Shown piece after piece: positions 51,921 through 63,320 of a stretch of 64,000 nucleotides of DNA. The notes beneath the pieces are model-generated. The model was not told the DNA's origin, searched no databases, and saw only the letters and a list, made by a program, of their open reading frames with translations. Source of the DNA: Glossina fuscipes (lineage: Eukaryota > Arthropoda > Insecta > Diptera > Glossinidae). The stretch's first letter is position 1, and each line of letters opens with the position of its first letter. The stretch covers positions 1,101,733 to 1,165,732 of the forward strand of contig NW_023998414.1 in the NCBI RefSeq assembly GCF_014805625.2, given 5' to 3'. Both the position numbers and the translations under genes were made by a program.

Positions 51921-53025
51921 ACTCATGTTACCTTGAAAAATATCCCGCCAAACGGTAAAAGCTACTAGCATATAAAAGCCAAGCAAGAGCAGAACGCACA
52001 CACATTCATGCATACATGCATACATACATAATTTATGAAAAGTGTGCAAAACTCTTAAATAGTCGACATACATATGTTGTATGTATTAAGGCTTCAAGAC
52101 GCTGAGAAAGGAGAAAAAATAAACATAATAAATAAATGAAAATAAAAAAAAGCAAAAAAAAAATGCAACAACAATTAGGCATATGTTAATGTGTTAATGG
52201 ATATCGTAAAAAAGTTCTTTAATAATTTTTATAAAAAAAATTCTCAAATTACAAGTTAAGTTAAGCAGTAGAAAGAACAACGATAAACAATTTTTTTTTT
52301 TTTTTTGCTTTTACATTTTCTTTCATTCTTTCTTTCTTTGTTTCTTTGTTTCCCTATTCGCTTTCGTAACATATTTTATATGTTTATTACCTGTGATTAA
52401 GTTAATGATAATTACAATGAATATAATAACGATGGCAATCTTTGATTTTCAAGATTCTGATCTACGCTCTCTTATGATTCGCTTATATAAATTGCTTATC
52501 GAGTAAAATAATCTTGTTTAACATAACAGCTAATCAGTGATGATTATATGGATGACGTTGTGTTCGGTTTAATTGTTAAGCACATCTGCTCCTTTCTGCT
52601 TTCAGAGAATGTCACTAAGTGTAGAAAGATTTTTTTTTGTTTTTTTTGTTTTTTGTTTTTGAAGCTTCCCGAATGAAAATTATCTGCTCATTGAATGCAA
52701 ATTCTTAAAATACTGGTAGAATTCAGTTCATTGGTTTCGTACGTTCGCTCAATCGGAATTAATTCTTAAGTTGTTATCTTCTTTACTGTTTTTTTTTTTT
52801 TGTTTTTTTACCTTTTTTTTTTCTTTTTTTTTTGTTTGTTTCGTTTTATTGCAAAAAATTAATTAAAACAAAAAAAAAAAATTCGCAGAAGTCCAAATTA
52901 TTTCTTTAACATTTCATTTCTGTAAACTGAAACGATATGACAATGCATGCGTCTATAGATACAATATATAAATTATAGGCAGACAGATTCTAGGAAAGTC
53001 GCTAGAGAAACGGTTAAGAAACATA

Positions 53026-53026
<1 letters not shown>

Positions 53027-53073
<47 letters not shown>
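53027..53073. repeat. Poly(A) tract, 47 bases
   Basis: Uninterrupted A run, preceded by ACATAC. No retroposon body was recognised upstream. Confidence 0.9.
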
Positions 53074-53074
<1 letters not shown>

Positions 53075-53471
53075 GCAATAAAAAAGCCATTTGTTTATTA
53101 TGCAGCAAAGAAAAAAATTTCATAAATGCGGCAATAAATAGTAGTATGATAGTGACTGCAAAGAATGGCATGCAAGTGAAAAACAACAACAGCAACAACA
53201 TTAACAACAACAACTATGAAAAACATACTTGTTCGTACCATAGAGATGTGACCAACATGCGTACGCTTGCACGAACGCACTCACGCCTAACCTAATGAAG
53301 GCAGTTGGGTACTAATTACATCTCTCCATATATGTGAAGGAGTCAGAGAATAGTTATGGCAGCAGCAGCAGCAACAACAGAATAAGAGAAAAAGCACGTT
53401 GCAGTTGTACAACATCATCCAGCAAGCGGGCAAACAATCCAAGTCCATGTTCGTCGGTCGATGTGTGCGTA

Positions 53472-53545
53472 AGTGTGTGTGTGTGTGTGTGTATGTGTGT
53501 GTCTGTTTGTCTGTCTGTCTGTCTGGTTGTCTGTCTGTCTGTCTC
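53472..53545. repeat. (GT)n and (CTGT)n repeat
   Basis: GT run followed by CTGT units. Confidence 0.9.
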
Positions 53546-53710
53546 TCTGTTGACTGGATTGTTTCTAGCACTATCTATATAAAGTCAACTATGACAGTAG
53601 GAATGAATGAATGAATGAAAACAATTTGTTGTCACCCAACAATACGTTGAATATCTCTAAAGGCAACGATGCGGTGTGCATACATGAACGACCGCAGCAA
53701 AAACAACGAA

Positions 53711-53782
53711 AACGAAAACAACAACAACAACAACAACAACAACTATAACAACAACAACAACAATAATAATAACAACAATAAC
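53711..53782. repeat. (CAA)n/(AAT)n repeat
   Basis: CAA array grading into AAT/CAA units. Stops in the flanks rule out a polyQ exon. Confidence 0.85.
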
Positions 53783-55379
53783 GTTTGCAGAAAACACGCT
53801 TTAGCACACTAAGCACACGACAAGTCGCTAAACAAAAGAAGTCTATTGTAAATGACTATGCGTCTTGTCCTTCCGTCAGTCCCAACAACTGTTTACCATC
53901 ACAATCAGTGATGCCGTGCTGCAGTATGCCGTGTGCCTATGTGAGTACATTGTACTATACTCATTCTATACTCTCTATTCATCACTTTATATGTGTGCTA
54001 TTACATGAGTTATGCATGTCGTCCACATACTCGTATTCTGTTGCTGTTATGCTGACAAGTATGAATTACACTCCACAGATTAATTGCTGCTAATTAACAA
54101 AATTCTTCCATATATTTTTTCTTCTTTTTTTTTTTTTTGCCATTTTGCAAAAAAATTAAAACGCGCAGCGCACACTTTTCTTGTTACAATCGCTATTATG
54201 GTTATTGTTGTTATTGTTGTTATTGTTTTTGTTACTATTTTCTGTAACTATTTACTACATTTTGCGGTAATTGCGCATCATCGCTTCCCATTTATGACGT
54301 TCCTCTAACGCTTTCAATGACAGTAAACTCAATTGTCAACGTCACAGTTATTGTCGTCTAAACTTATTACTTATAATGCTTTGATTTTGAATTTTTGAAT
54401 TTTTGAATTTTTGTACTGAAAGGACAAACTAATATATTGTATTCATAACCAATTACATAATTATTCAAGTAAATTACTTTCGTTTTTGTTGCTTCGCATA
54501 AATTATCCATTTCCGTTTGTATATTTTGTCCTAAATTTAAGCGGCGTGGCTTTTAAAAAATATAACTTTAATTTAATTTTTTTTTAAAATAAATTTAGAG
54601 TTTTAAAAAAAAAAAAAAAAAAAAGGCAATTTTTTTTTACCCGATTATCATAAACTTTTCACAAATCTTATATAACAAAATTCTACCTCGAAAGATATCA
54701 AGGCTGAAAGTTAAAGTTAAGTAGGGGACAAAAGACATTAAATGTGTTATCGGTCAGTTTGAAATTTTGCACAGTACTCTCTCTTTAGGTGAGTGCAGCC
54801 CCAAATCTCTGAAGAATGTGTGTTTCTCTGTAAAATGGGATTTAAGGGATTTAAGCCTTCCTAAGCCTAAGTAAATCGTGAAAATGCCCTAACCTAATCC
54901 ATAATCATTCGCGGAATATCGTGAAAGGGTACGTTTACAGTTCGCGTACAACTGGATGGGATGGATAAAAAACTGAAAATCTCTTTTTAAAATTTCATTC
55001 ACATAATAGCGAACTTGAGTGCACTATTTATTATACTTACGTACGTTTGTTCAACTAATTATGAATGTTTATATATGTAGGGTATATAGAGTGTACATCT
55101 TAAAATAGATAAGCATGCGTTTGCAAACTGACTATCGTATGTATATAGGGTATAGGAAATTGATTGAATGAAATTATTTCCAAAGATATCCTACAATCAT
55201 CTTATGCTTTCACCTTCTCGACAGTTTCATATTAAATTTTATTCGAATCGTAATTAATTATATTGAAATAATGACGATTAAAATATTCCCACCTTTTTAC
55301 TTAAGAGGGTAGACCTTCAAGTAGTTAACTTGAAAGATTGCTTTTATCAAACTTGGACATGAGAAATTCTTCTTTTTTC

Positions 55380-55382
<3 letters not shown>

Positions 55383-55430
<48 letters not shown>
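55383..55430. repeat. Poly(T) tract, 48 bases
   Basis: Uninterrupted T run. Confidence 0.9.
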
Positions 55431-55434
<4 letters not shown>

Positions 55435-56239
55435 CTCCTTCCGTGACCACATAAACTTTAGATTGCTAATCTCGTCCAACGTTTTGATGGAGAGTAATTG
55501 TAATTTTCAAGATCGAATTGATGCTATTCCTAATAAGGTTTAGTATTTCTACCTCATTGGCTGGACGTACTTTTAGTGTTCTTGCAGCTCGATACTGATA
55601 TGCGTTATCGATAATTTTGAAAATCGTTCGATGATTAGCTTGAATAAGTTTAGAGGAAAATCGAGCAAAGTCTTAAGTTCGTAAATTTCTATTGTTCGTG
55701 CGAGGAAATGATTACAAATAAATGCTTACATGATAACCTCTCATGCCTTCTCTGGATACCTACGTTGGCTTACGGCAATGATAGTAATAACAAGAACAAT
55801 AAAACTCGTTTTCTCCATAAATATTATATAGTCGTTGTATAAGAAGTAATAAATATTTCTTAAAGACGTCTATCAAAAATCGCTTATATAATCCGTTAAA
55901 AGGCACTGATTTAAAAAAATCATACCTATTTCACTAGCGAACATTCACATAACATGAACATAATATTATTATTTTATGTATACTGTTGAAATTTAAAGTC
56001 GATCGCTTGACGACTCGAACGTGCTTATTTTACGGTTAGTTAGCTAAACGCGATTTCCCGAAAAAAAAAAAACCAAAAACATACTTAAGAAGCTTAAGTA
56101 ATCATTTCATTTGAGAAACGGGTTTGTTGAGCCGCACAAAGATATGTAAAACTAAGAGCTAAAGCCTCTACCTTCAAAAAAGCAGCCGATAGTGTTCTTG
56201 AGTTAGTGCTTATCCTACTTTCAGTTCTAGAATTTATTT

Positions 56240-56240
<1 letters not shown>

Positions 56241-56273
<33 letters not shown>

Positions 56274-56275
56274 GT
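56241..56275. repeat. (ATA)n tail, possibly of a truncated SINE
   Basis: ATA units preceded by TTCTAGAATTTATTTT, which resembles the SINE 3' module TTAGAATTTAT followed by AAT repeats at 39640-39690. The tRNA-like head is absent, so this may be a 5'-truncated copy or coincidence. Confidence 0.35.
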
Positions 56276-57021
56276 AGTAACATTTAGCGATAATTATTTA
56301 GGCTGAGAACTCGTACGCTTCCCTTTCGGAAAAGTTACGCCAGTAATTTTGATCAATACACGACTGTGATGCAAGATATTCAATTATGTTAGCCACGTCT
56401 GTCTGAGATCAAATTCAGCCTCCGAATTTTTTGACCTATATTCAAGGACGAAAGTTGATAAGCGAAATACTTGAAAAGAAAAAAAAAATAAAAAATAAAA
56501 AAAAAGAGTAATTAATACGAATAAAAACGTAAACGAATATCTTAAAGGTTTAATGTAAATAAATTGCAAGTTATTTCTTCTATATTATGAAATAAAATGT
56601 AATCAAAAAGCACCGGAAAAATCGGTGCTGAAATGTCCTTAATCAGATTCACTAACTAATGTGTTCACAATTTATAAAAAGCTTCACTTGATTCTGACTA
56701 ATAAAATTTCGTTATAATATTTTTAACTCTCATGTTAGCTTCACACTTAGGGATCTCATGATACGATTGGACCTAGGAATCATTGCCTTACGTTACATTG
56801 CATTGAAATCATGAAGTGAGCAATTTTCATCGGTGACCTTATAAACGTATGATCAATAATTTCAATATGTAGAGTAACTTACGGATCTGTCAAAGAATAA
56901 GCGACACGCGATCAGGGGCAACAAACATTAGTTTTAGTCATTCTTTTAAATTCGTAATAGTCTGCCTTTCTCCTTTCCCATTAGAGAGTTTAACACGTTT
57001 TGCTTAAACATAATGGGTTAC

Positions 57022-57082
57022 CATATGATCTAGGGGTTGAAACGTTCGCCAAATACTTTGAAGACTCAAGTTCGATTCCTGC
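57022..57082 (+). mobile_element. tRNA-like remnant
   Basis: An A-box-like TATGATCTAGGG (57024-57035) and a strong B box AGTTCGATTCC (57069-57079) are 33 bases apart. The TGATCTAGGGGTTGAAACG segment resembles the D arm of Gly/Glu-type tRNAs. No clean acceptor stem was found, so it is not called as a functional tRNA. A Helitron-like repeat begins about 45 bases downstream. Confidence 0.42.
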
Positions 57083-57126
57083 CATTAATAGTTATTTTAA
57101 ATCCACCGAAAGATGGGAAATTATTT

Positions 57127-57406
57127 ATTTTGCCGAAATCTTTATCGCGTCCAGAATAAAATTTTCGGATAGGATCTCTAAACTATATATGAGATATCGA
57201 TCTGTGCCAAATTTTGATTCGATCTACGCCTATCAGTTTGTCCTTTCCGTCCCGTCTGTTCGTTATTCATTTTGCCGAAAACTTTACCGCGTCCAGAATA
57301 AAATTTTCGGATAGGATCTCTTAAATATATACGAGATATCGATCTGTGCCAAATATTGATTCGATCTACGCCTATCAGTTTGTCCTTTACGTCCCGTCTG
57401 TTCGTT
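57127..57406 (-). repeat. 142-bp tandem duplication of a reversed Helitron-like core
   Basis: Two near-identical units, 57127-57264 and 57269-57406, differ at only a few bases. They contain GGATAGGATCTCT, GAGATATCGATCTGTGCCAAA and GATTCGATCTACGCCTATCAG, and end GTCCCGTCTGTTCGTT. In minus orientation the unit starts CGAACAGACGGGACG, the same kind of core as the dispersed repeats. The low divergence implies the duplication is recent relative to the repeat itself. Confidence 0.8.
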
Positions 57407-57599
57407 TGCAAAAGGATTGTGATGAACATACACTCGGTCCCAAAAATGAAGATATATTGAAACTTCTTCCTTCCTGATCACATGAAATGAAATGAAAATG
57501 AAGCCCGTGTTGCAACCTAGGACCTAATACGAATACAAAATAAAGAGAGACTGTCTTATCGATCAGTAAGTTATTAGCAAAACAACAGAGCAAAAATAA

Positions 57600-58025
57600 A
57601 TTCCTTTGAAGATATCAAGATTGAATTTGAATTTTTCTTTTTGTTGTGGTGTCAACTGTTTTTTTTTTTTTTTTAATTTTATATATAAATCCAAATGTTT
57701 TTCTTCATCTGCTTCGTTTATTAAATAGCGAGCTTTCTACAGATTCCTTCGGATAGCCAGCCACCAGCCACCAGCCACATTAAGTAGAAGACATAAAACG
57801 TTTAGTTGAACTCTGCTGTCTGGCTATAAACATTTGTTTACATGTGATATAAAATCTATCGCAATTTTCGTTATTTTGCATTTCCGTCTTCTGTCCATTA
57901 TTTTATGAAACGCTTAAGTCAAGAGTACTGTGTTCAAATATTAATTTCTTTATATCTTTTAATCTGATTTTCGAATCATTTACATTTTTGCCTTCCTCCT
58001 GGTGAATGTACATATATATGTATAT

Positions 58026-58058
<33 letters not shown>

Positions 58059-58397
58059 GTATGTGCACTTTGCTGTATTTTCGTTTTTGCCTTATCTGCG
58101 CACTAGCAATGAAACACCGCACCATACAACTACCGCAGCTTGCAAGCACGTTTTTAATCGATCTGTCATTACTAATCTTTCAATTACAGATAATCAACTT
58201 AAAATCAATGCTAACGGGCATTTTTTATTTTCAACGCATACACGCTAGCAAATACACATTTACACACACACTAAACGAAAAGTCATCATCAAATCGAAAG
58301 CAGTAAAGGGAAATAGGGGGAGAGAGAAAGAGAGACTCGTAAGAAAAAAAGAAAAAAAATCGTACAAAACGTTTGTCAATTTACATCAACATGTGCC
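57600..58397 (+). other. Leader/upstream region of the polyQ exon
   Basis: This stretch holds no coding sequence. It contains a T-run (57659-57674), a short CAGCCAC-type repeat (57757-57779), a (TA)n block (58006-58060), and a purine-rich GGGAGAGAGAAAGAGAGA segment just before the start codon. A pyrimidine-containing acceptor-like site (CTTTCAATTACAG, ending at 58189) could open the exon, with 58190-58397 as 5' untranslated sequence. No TATA plus initiator arrangement could be assigned, so whether transcription starts here or an upstream leader exon is spliced in remains open. Confidence 0.35.
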
Positions 58398-58735
58398 ATG
58401 GAGGCTTGCTTGGGCTTAGGCAATCGTCAACGTATAATCAAAGCACAAAAGGACTTGAAGCAACAACAGCAGCAACAGCAACACCAGATACCAGTTACCA
58501 CTCAAAACTACTACACGCAACAGCAACCGCAAACTCAACGTCAGCTAGCACGTGGACAAACCGGGAATATTGGTGGCAGTGGTTTCAGAGGACAAGAGGA
58601 TACAGACCATCAGGCATTATTTCAGCAACAACAACAACAACAGCAACAATTAAATACTATAAGTGGCAGCCATGCGGCAGCAGCAGCGGCAGCCACGTCA
58701 ACCCCTGTGACATCGATAACAACGACGACACCTAA
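58391..58735 (+). promoter_or_regulatory. Overlapping out-of-frame upstream ATG reading frame
   Basis: An ATG seven bases before the main start sits in an ATCAACATG context, which matches the fly start-site preference (A at -3). It reads a different frame that overlaps the polyQ exon for 114 codons. The product is only the shifted translation of the CAA/CAG tracts (runs of T and A) and shows no domain of its own. It could reduce initiation at 58398, or indicate that the mature mRNA starts downstream of it. It is not proposed as a real protein. Confidence 0.3.
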
Positions 58736-60516
58736 ATTTGTTGGCAAGTGCTTACATTTTCAGTCGCCACCCGAATACCCACCGTCCCCGCAACAACAGA
58801 ACTTAAGTAGTGTTGGCGTCGGTGGTGGTTGCACAAAAACAATGTTACAAAAAAGCACTGTAACTGTGGAAGTGACTGCCACTCTACCGTCGTCGGTTAA
58901 CTCTTGCAATTCAACAATTGTCACAAATGCCGCGGCAACCGCTCAAATGAATTCGAGCGGCCGCAGCTATCGGAAGCACGTACGCCACCATCAGCAATTA
59001 GAGCAGGACTTGGATGCCATTGAGATATGTGCCGAACAAGAGCCTTTGACAAGCCACAAACCAAGCGGCAGCAGGCAAGCCAGAACTTTAGGTAGACTTA
59101 ATCGTAATGAGGTGGACGATAGTGGGCATCATAGTCAATGGTCAAATGTGCAACAGACCACTAGTTTACAAATGTTACAGCAACATCAACATCAACAGCA
59201 GCAACAACAACAACAGCAACAACAACCACAACAACAACAACAACAGCAACAACAGCAACATCATCAACAACAACACGATTATTCGTATGCTTACTATGAG
59301 CCAGGTGCAGCAATGCGCCATACGAATATACCTAACGCTGAGCTATTGGGCAGAGAGGAGGATTCAACACCGCCGCCACCCAACTCAATAAGAGCTTTGC
59401 TGTCAAAAGGCAAAAAGAACAAATTGCTTGTGTCACCTGCTACAAGACAAACTTTTCAAACAAGATTAACAGGCGGTAGTAATAATAATAGCAGCAGCAA
59501 TACAACAGGTACAGCGTCGGCACATTGTGCTAGCGCAACACCAGAAAATTTTTATGAAGAAATTTCAGCATCATCAACATCGTCATCCACAAATTCGATG
59601 AGCAGTCATCATCAACTAAGAGCTACGGCTACCTCACACTCGGCGGGCTCGCTAACACAGACATTAGTTGAAGAGGAGTTACGGAGAGTGCAGAATCGTC
59701 ATCGCAAAATTCTGGGCGAGCTAAATCTTTCCGTCGAAGCTATGCTTATGCCTGAGAGTCCACCAAATAATAGTCCAACTGGTAAAGAAGCCCCTGTTCC
59801 TACCGTGAGTGTTACGACTGCTTCAGGCCAACCTTTGCGATTAGCGTCAACTTCCGCTGATAATATCTGTGATGCCTCATTGAATGAACTACTAAATACG
59901 GTAGGGCCCACTGACGAGCTACTTTCACCCATACCGAACTCCTCATCTGTTTTAGGTAATATAATACACACTACTACTACCTGCTTAGGTGGTGATTTAG
60001 ATAGCGGTTTTAGTGGCAGCAGCGGAGCCAGTTATATAGGTTCTTTGCGATTGCATAAAACTAATGCTCTGCTGAATTCCCGATCGGCTAATAATGCGAA
60101 TGCTACCAATGTGCCTGCTCAAAGTGCCTTCGCCTATGCCACGCACAGTTGTCGTTCTTTTCAACGGGCCTCTACCGCACATACCTCTTCATCTTCGATC
60201 AGAAACTTGCCACAAATACATCAACAAACAACAACAAAGCAACATACGCAAAAATTCCCTCATTCCAGTATCAATAATGCAGACAACGCCTGTGCCGACG
60301 AATCACAAAACACATTTGGTTTCTTCACCAGAGCCTCGTGCGGTCGGCGCATTTTAAATTGTGCAAAAATAAGAGCCGCTGAAGATCCCGGTCCTGTTGT
60401 TGCCCCGAGGCAAACCGAATCAAAAGCGAGAAGTTTTTGGAATCGTAAAGGCTGGCGTAAGCAACCTGGCCTCTCCACTTCCACATCCAGTATTAACGAC
60501 ACCGGCTTATCAACAG
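58398..60516 (+). CDS. 5' coding exon of an unrecognised polyglutamine-rich protein (partial)
   Basis: I do not recognise this gene. The frame opens after an in-frame TAG at 58314-58316. The first in-frame ATG, at 58398 in a GCCATGG context, is the chosen start. The exon encodes 706 residues plus one base, ending at CAG|GTAAGT (donor at 60517), so the protein continues in later exons. If unspliced, the frame would run 11 codons into the intron to a stop at 60549-60551. Low-complexity tracts are polyQ near residues 22-28, 76-84 and 261-292 (Q/H), polyA near 93-99, and S/T/N-rich linkers. Between them lie complex segments that look selected: RALLSKGKKNKLL (about 333-345), a charged, possibly helical EEELRRVQNRHRKILGEL (about 426-443), LDSGFSGSSGASYIGSLRL (about 535-552), and a basic/aromatic block with FGFFTRASCGRR and SFWNRKGWRKQPG (about 641-692). 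There is no signal peptide or membrane segment, so a cytosolic or nuclear scaffold or regulator is plausible. That role is inference only. Confidence 0.85.
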
Positions 60517-60522
60517 GTAAGT
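60517..60522 (+). other. 5' splice donor of the polyQ exon
   Basis: GTAAGT preceded by CAG is a perfect metazoan donor and falls exactly where the complex protein sequence stops. It splits a codon after its first base (phase 1). The following in-frame residues (KCCRSFQTLP) are probably intronic read-through. No convincing acceptor and coding exon follows before the window ends, so the intron is at least about 3.5 kb. Confidence 0.8.
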
Positions 60523-61148
60523 GCTGCCGCTCTTTTCAAACTTTACCATAAATTTCATTCTGTGACCTTAATCGCTTAGCGAAAGGAAACGAACGAAGAA
60601 AAGAAATACATAAAAAAAAAAAAAAAAACAAAAAAACTTTTACTAAATGAATGTATATATGTATGTATACTCGTATCGTGAAAGACAAAAATTTGCTGCC
60701 GTTGATAACAGTGTGATTTATTAATTGCTTGGTTAAGTGTGTTAAGGCAACATTTTTGAAAAATTTTCTGAATTAAATTTATTGAAAAAAAAAAAAAAAA
60801 AATGAAAAAAAGTATTAATTGACATAAATCTCCGGCTCACTAGCCAACCGATCATAGCTGTTAAATGATAAGTAGCTGACGGCTGCTCCTTTTTCGGTAA
60901 AAAGGGTTTGTTTTTGTTTACCGTTTTTTTTCTTCTTTTTTCTTTTTTCTTTTTTTTTTTTTGCATTTTCTTGTTAATTTACTACCTTTTCAATTTCAAT
61001 TTTCACATTGGGAAGAAAAACAAAAAAAAAAAAAAAAAAAAATATATTAATTAAAACAAATAAGTTCTTTATTTATTTACACATATAAAACACTTTGAGG
61101 CTCAGTTGTTTTATGTATGTATGTATGTATGTATGTATGTATGTATGT

Positions 61149-61181
<33 letters not shown>

Positions 61182-62378
61182 AGTGTATATATATATATAT
61201 AAGTATGTGTATGTGTTTGTTGTGCATGCTTTTGTCAATCAAAAAACCAACACTTTGTGCAAATATTGGCCATCAGCACACAGACCGTATACTAGCCTGT
61301 CTGCCTGTACAACTAACTATTGAATCCAATTAAAATATAAAATAAATTGAATACTGTTTTACAAAACCAAAGGAGGTAACTCGACACAAAAATGTACGAA
61401 ATAAAATATAACAAAACGGCTTTAGATGGGATTGAAACCAAAAATCAACATTTTAATCATTTTCAGGTTGTTTTCTAACCACTGCAAAAATAACAAACCA
61501 CAACAAGCACATACACACACACACACACACAAGCACAACAACAACAACAACAACAATAATAATAATAAGTATAATAATAATACTAAATTACAGTCAATTA
61601 GTAAAAAATTAAAAATAATTTAAATGCATTGAAAAAATTTACTTTAAAATTTATTTAAGTGAAACCCAACAACATTCCATCAATTTTCATTTTTCATTTT
61701 TCTTTTATTATTATTATTTATTTTTTTAAGATAATATTAAATATACATTATGATTATTATTATTATTAATATTAAGAGCGAAGAAGTTGCGAGAATCATG
61801 ATTTAACAAAATTGAACATTTACCAGATGTGCGGATAAGAAACCGGTATTTTTTATATAGAAAATAAACGCGTGTTATATGAAAATGATAACAATATATA
61901 ATTAGATCGAAGCGTTACCCATCCCTAGCTATACGCACATTTCCCATTTATCTGGCAAATTGTGGATGGCACGCCAAAAAAAGCTCTGTGGCTATTGCCT
62001 ACAGATGGAGTGATATATATATATATATATATATATATAGATACCATGTAAAGCAATGATCTTGTTTTGCCTTTGCTTTTTTGCTGAGTTTCTTGAACAG
62101 CAAACGATTCAAATCGATTAATTGCTGCTTGCTGGCGTATGGTATTAAGTGTTTAATCATACTTTAAGTGTACGAATAACAAACATCTAATGTTCTGGTT
62201 CCATCATCACCTGGGCTGAGTGTCACCTTTCCGCAATACCGATTCAATTTTGTGATTCGATGTAGATGGTATATGGGCTTGAATCAGGCCATCAATTTTT
62301 ATCTCTGCGAATCTCAAAATACATTTATTTTGTATCCCTAGTTAGAATACGATGTCAAAAAAAAAAAAAGACGCCCCT
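60523..62378 (+). other. Proximal intron of the polyQ gene
   Basis: Poly(A)/poly(T) runs, a TATG/GT/TA block (61111-61200), and CA then CAA/AAT repeats (61506-61570). One acceptor-like site (CATTTTCAG, ending at 61466) leads into repeat-derived sequence and is not accepted as an exon. Confidence 0.6.
61111..61202. repeat. (TATG)n-(GT)n-(TA)n compound repeat
   Basis: Three adjoining blocks in the polyQ-gene intron. Confidence 0.9.
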
Positions 62379-62622
62379 AATCCGCCTGAGTGGCCAAATA
62401 GGCAAGAGTCTCGACACTAGCAATAGCTCTTAACAACTCGTGGATTCGAATCTCAAGTGCGGTAGAGTTTTTAATAAAAAAAAAAAAAAGCCGAAAGCCG
62501 AAAGCCGAAAGCCGAAAGCCTTAGAGATACTAGTGCTTTAAGACAGCCACCTTAGCCCCTTCGAATTTTATTCTCTTGACTATAAATATTATCATAATAA
62601 CAATAATATAATAATAATAAAA
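62379..62622 (+). mobile_element. tRNA-derived SINE, copy B, with internal 7-bp satellite
   Basis: The A box TGGCCAAATAGG (62391-62402) and B-box-like GATTCGAATCT (62443-62453) are spaced about 40 bases apart, as in a tRNA with a variable arm (Leu/Ser type). The head and body share long matches with copy A (AATCCGCCT, TAGGCAAGAGTCTCGA, CAAGTGCGGTAGAGTTTTT, ATACTAGTGCTTTAAG). Between body modules it carries a poly(A) run and four copies of GCCGAAA (62490-62517) that copy A lacks. It ends in an AAT-rich tail. It lies inside the intron of the polyQ gene, on the same strand. Confidence 0.7.
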
Positions 62623-62786
62623 GCGTACTTAATATGTGTGAATAAATCTTTGATGAAAAGCTTATTATTTACGCGTCGTCTTCTGTCAACTCTCAAGTAC
62701 ATTGTATGAATTTTCATATAGCGCTCTTCGTCATTACATTGTGTGCGCATATACAGCACAATCATTGCATCGTTTTTAATAGCGCG

Positions 62787-62826
<40 letters not shown>
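62787..62826. repeat. (CA)n microsatellite
   Basis: Pure CA run about 160 bases after SINE copy B. Confidence 0.9.
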
Positions 62827-62830
<4 letters not shown>

Positions 62831-63044
62831 ATTAAGTTTGCAAATGAAATTTTCTCGTTTATCTTTCATCGATTCTTTCCTCTTCTAACATAACATTTAA
62901 AAATGTTATATAAAAGTAAAAACATTAAAGCGAGCCTGTACCCCCGCTATTAGATACCATAACATATCCTCCATATAGTAGTTGTTCATACAACCAATTG
63001 TTTACATGTAGTCCCCATGGAGTCCCCAAGTTTGGTATACCAAA

Positions 63045-63320
63045 TTTCATTAAAGTATCCTCATGTAGGACAAACGGACAGACTCAGCTCAGTCAGATTA
63101 GTACAATGGAAGCGCGTGGATCCTTCGGCTAATTAATACAAAAATTGCGACCTGTACGTTGAACGCAAGAAAACACAAGACGGGGACAGGCGGATAGAGA
63201 CAAGCTTAGATATAATAATATATATATATATATGGATCGATCTCTCAAGCCCTTTTGTGGGTGTTGCGTAAACCCTGCACAAATGGTATTATACACCATT
63301 GTATGTATCACAAGTGGTGT
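63045..63320 (+). repeat. Helitron-like fragments in the polyQ-gene intron
   Basis: Two partial cores lie in series: CCAAATTTCATTAAAGTATCC with GACAAACGGACAGACTCAG, then TTGCGACCTGTACGTTGAACG with GACAGGCGGATAGAGACAAG. An AT run, CTTTTGTGGGTGTTGCGTAAA and CCTGCACAAATGG follow, resembling the family's terminal region. They are probably two fused or nested partial copies. Confidence 0.5.

Larger units (their letters stand above)
39691..57021. other. Noncoding repeat-bearing stretch
   Basis: Microsatellites dominate (ATGT, CT, CTT, CAT, CA, TA, GTTT, CAA), with homopolymers of 47-48 bases at 53027 and 55383, tRNA-like remnants at 43577 and 50538, and Helitron-like fragments at 43225 and 49905. 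A fragment near 56190-56270 with TTCTAGAATTTATTTT and an (ATA)n tail may be a truncated 3' end of the SINE. No coding exon was recognised. Confidence 0.6.

Noticed and set aside
59107..59391. Asn-rich frame inside the polyQ exon
   Set aside because: It is the shifted reading of the CAA/CAG tract.
61458..61623. Acceptor CATTTTCAG with an in-phase continuation of the polyQ exon
   Set aside because: The phase fits, but the sequence immediately becomes CA/CAA/AAT repeat and stops. No independent support.
62490..62520. GCCGAAA units considered as a CRISPR-like or regulatory array
   Set aside because: Units are directly tandem without spacers. It is a short satellite within a SINE.
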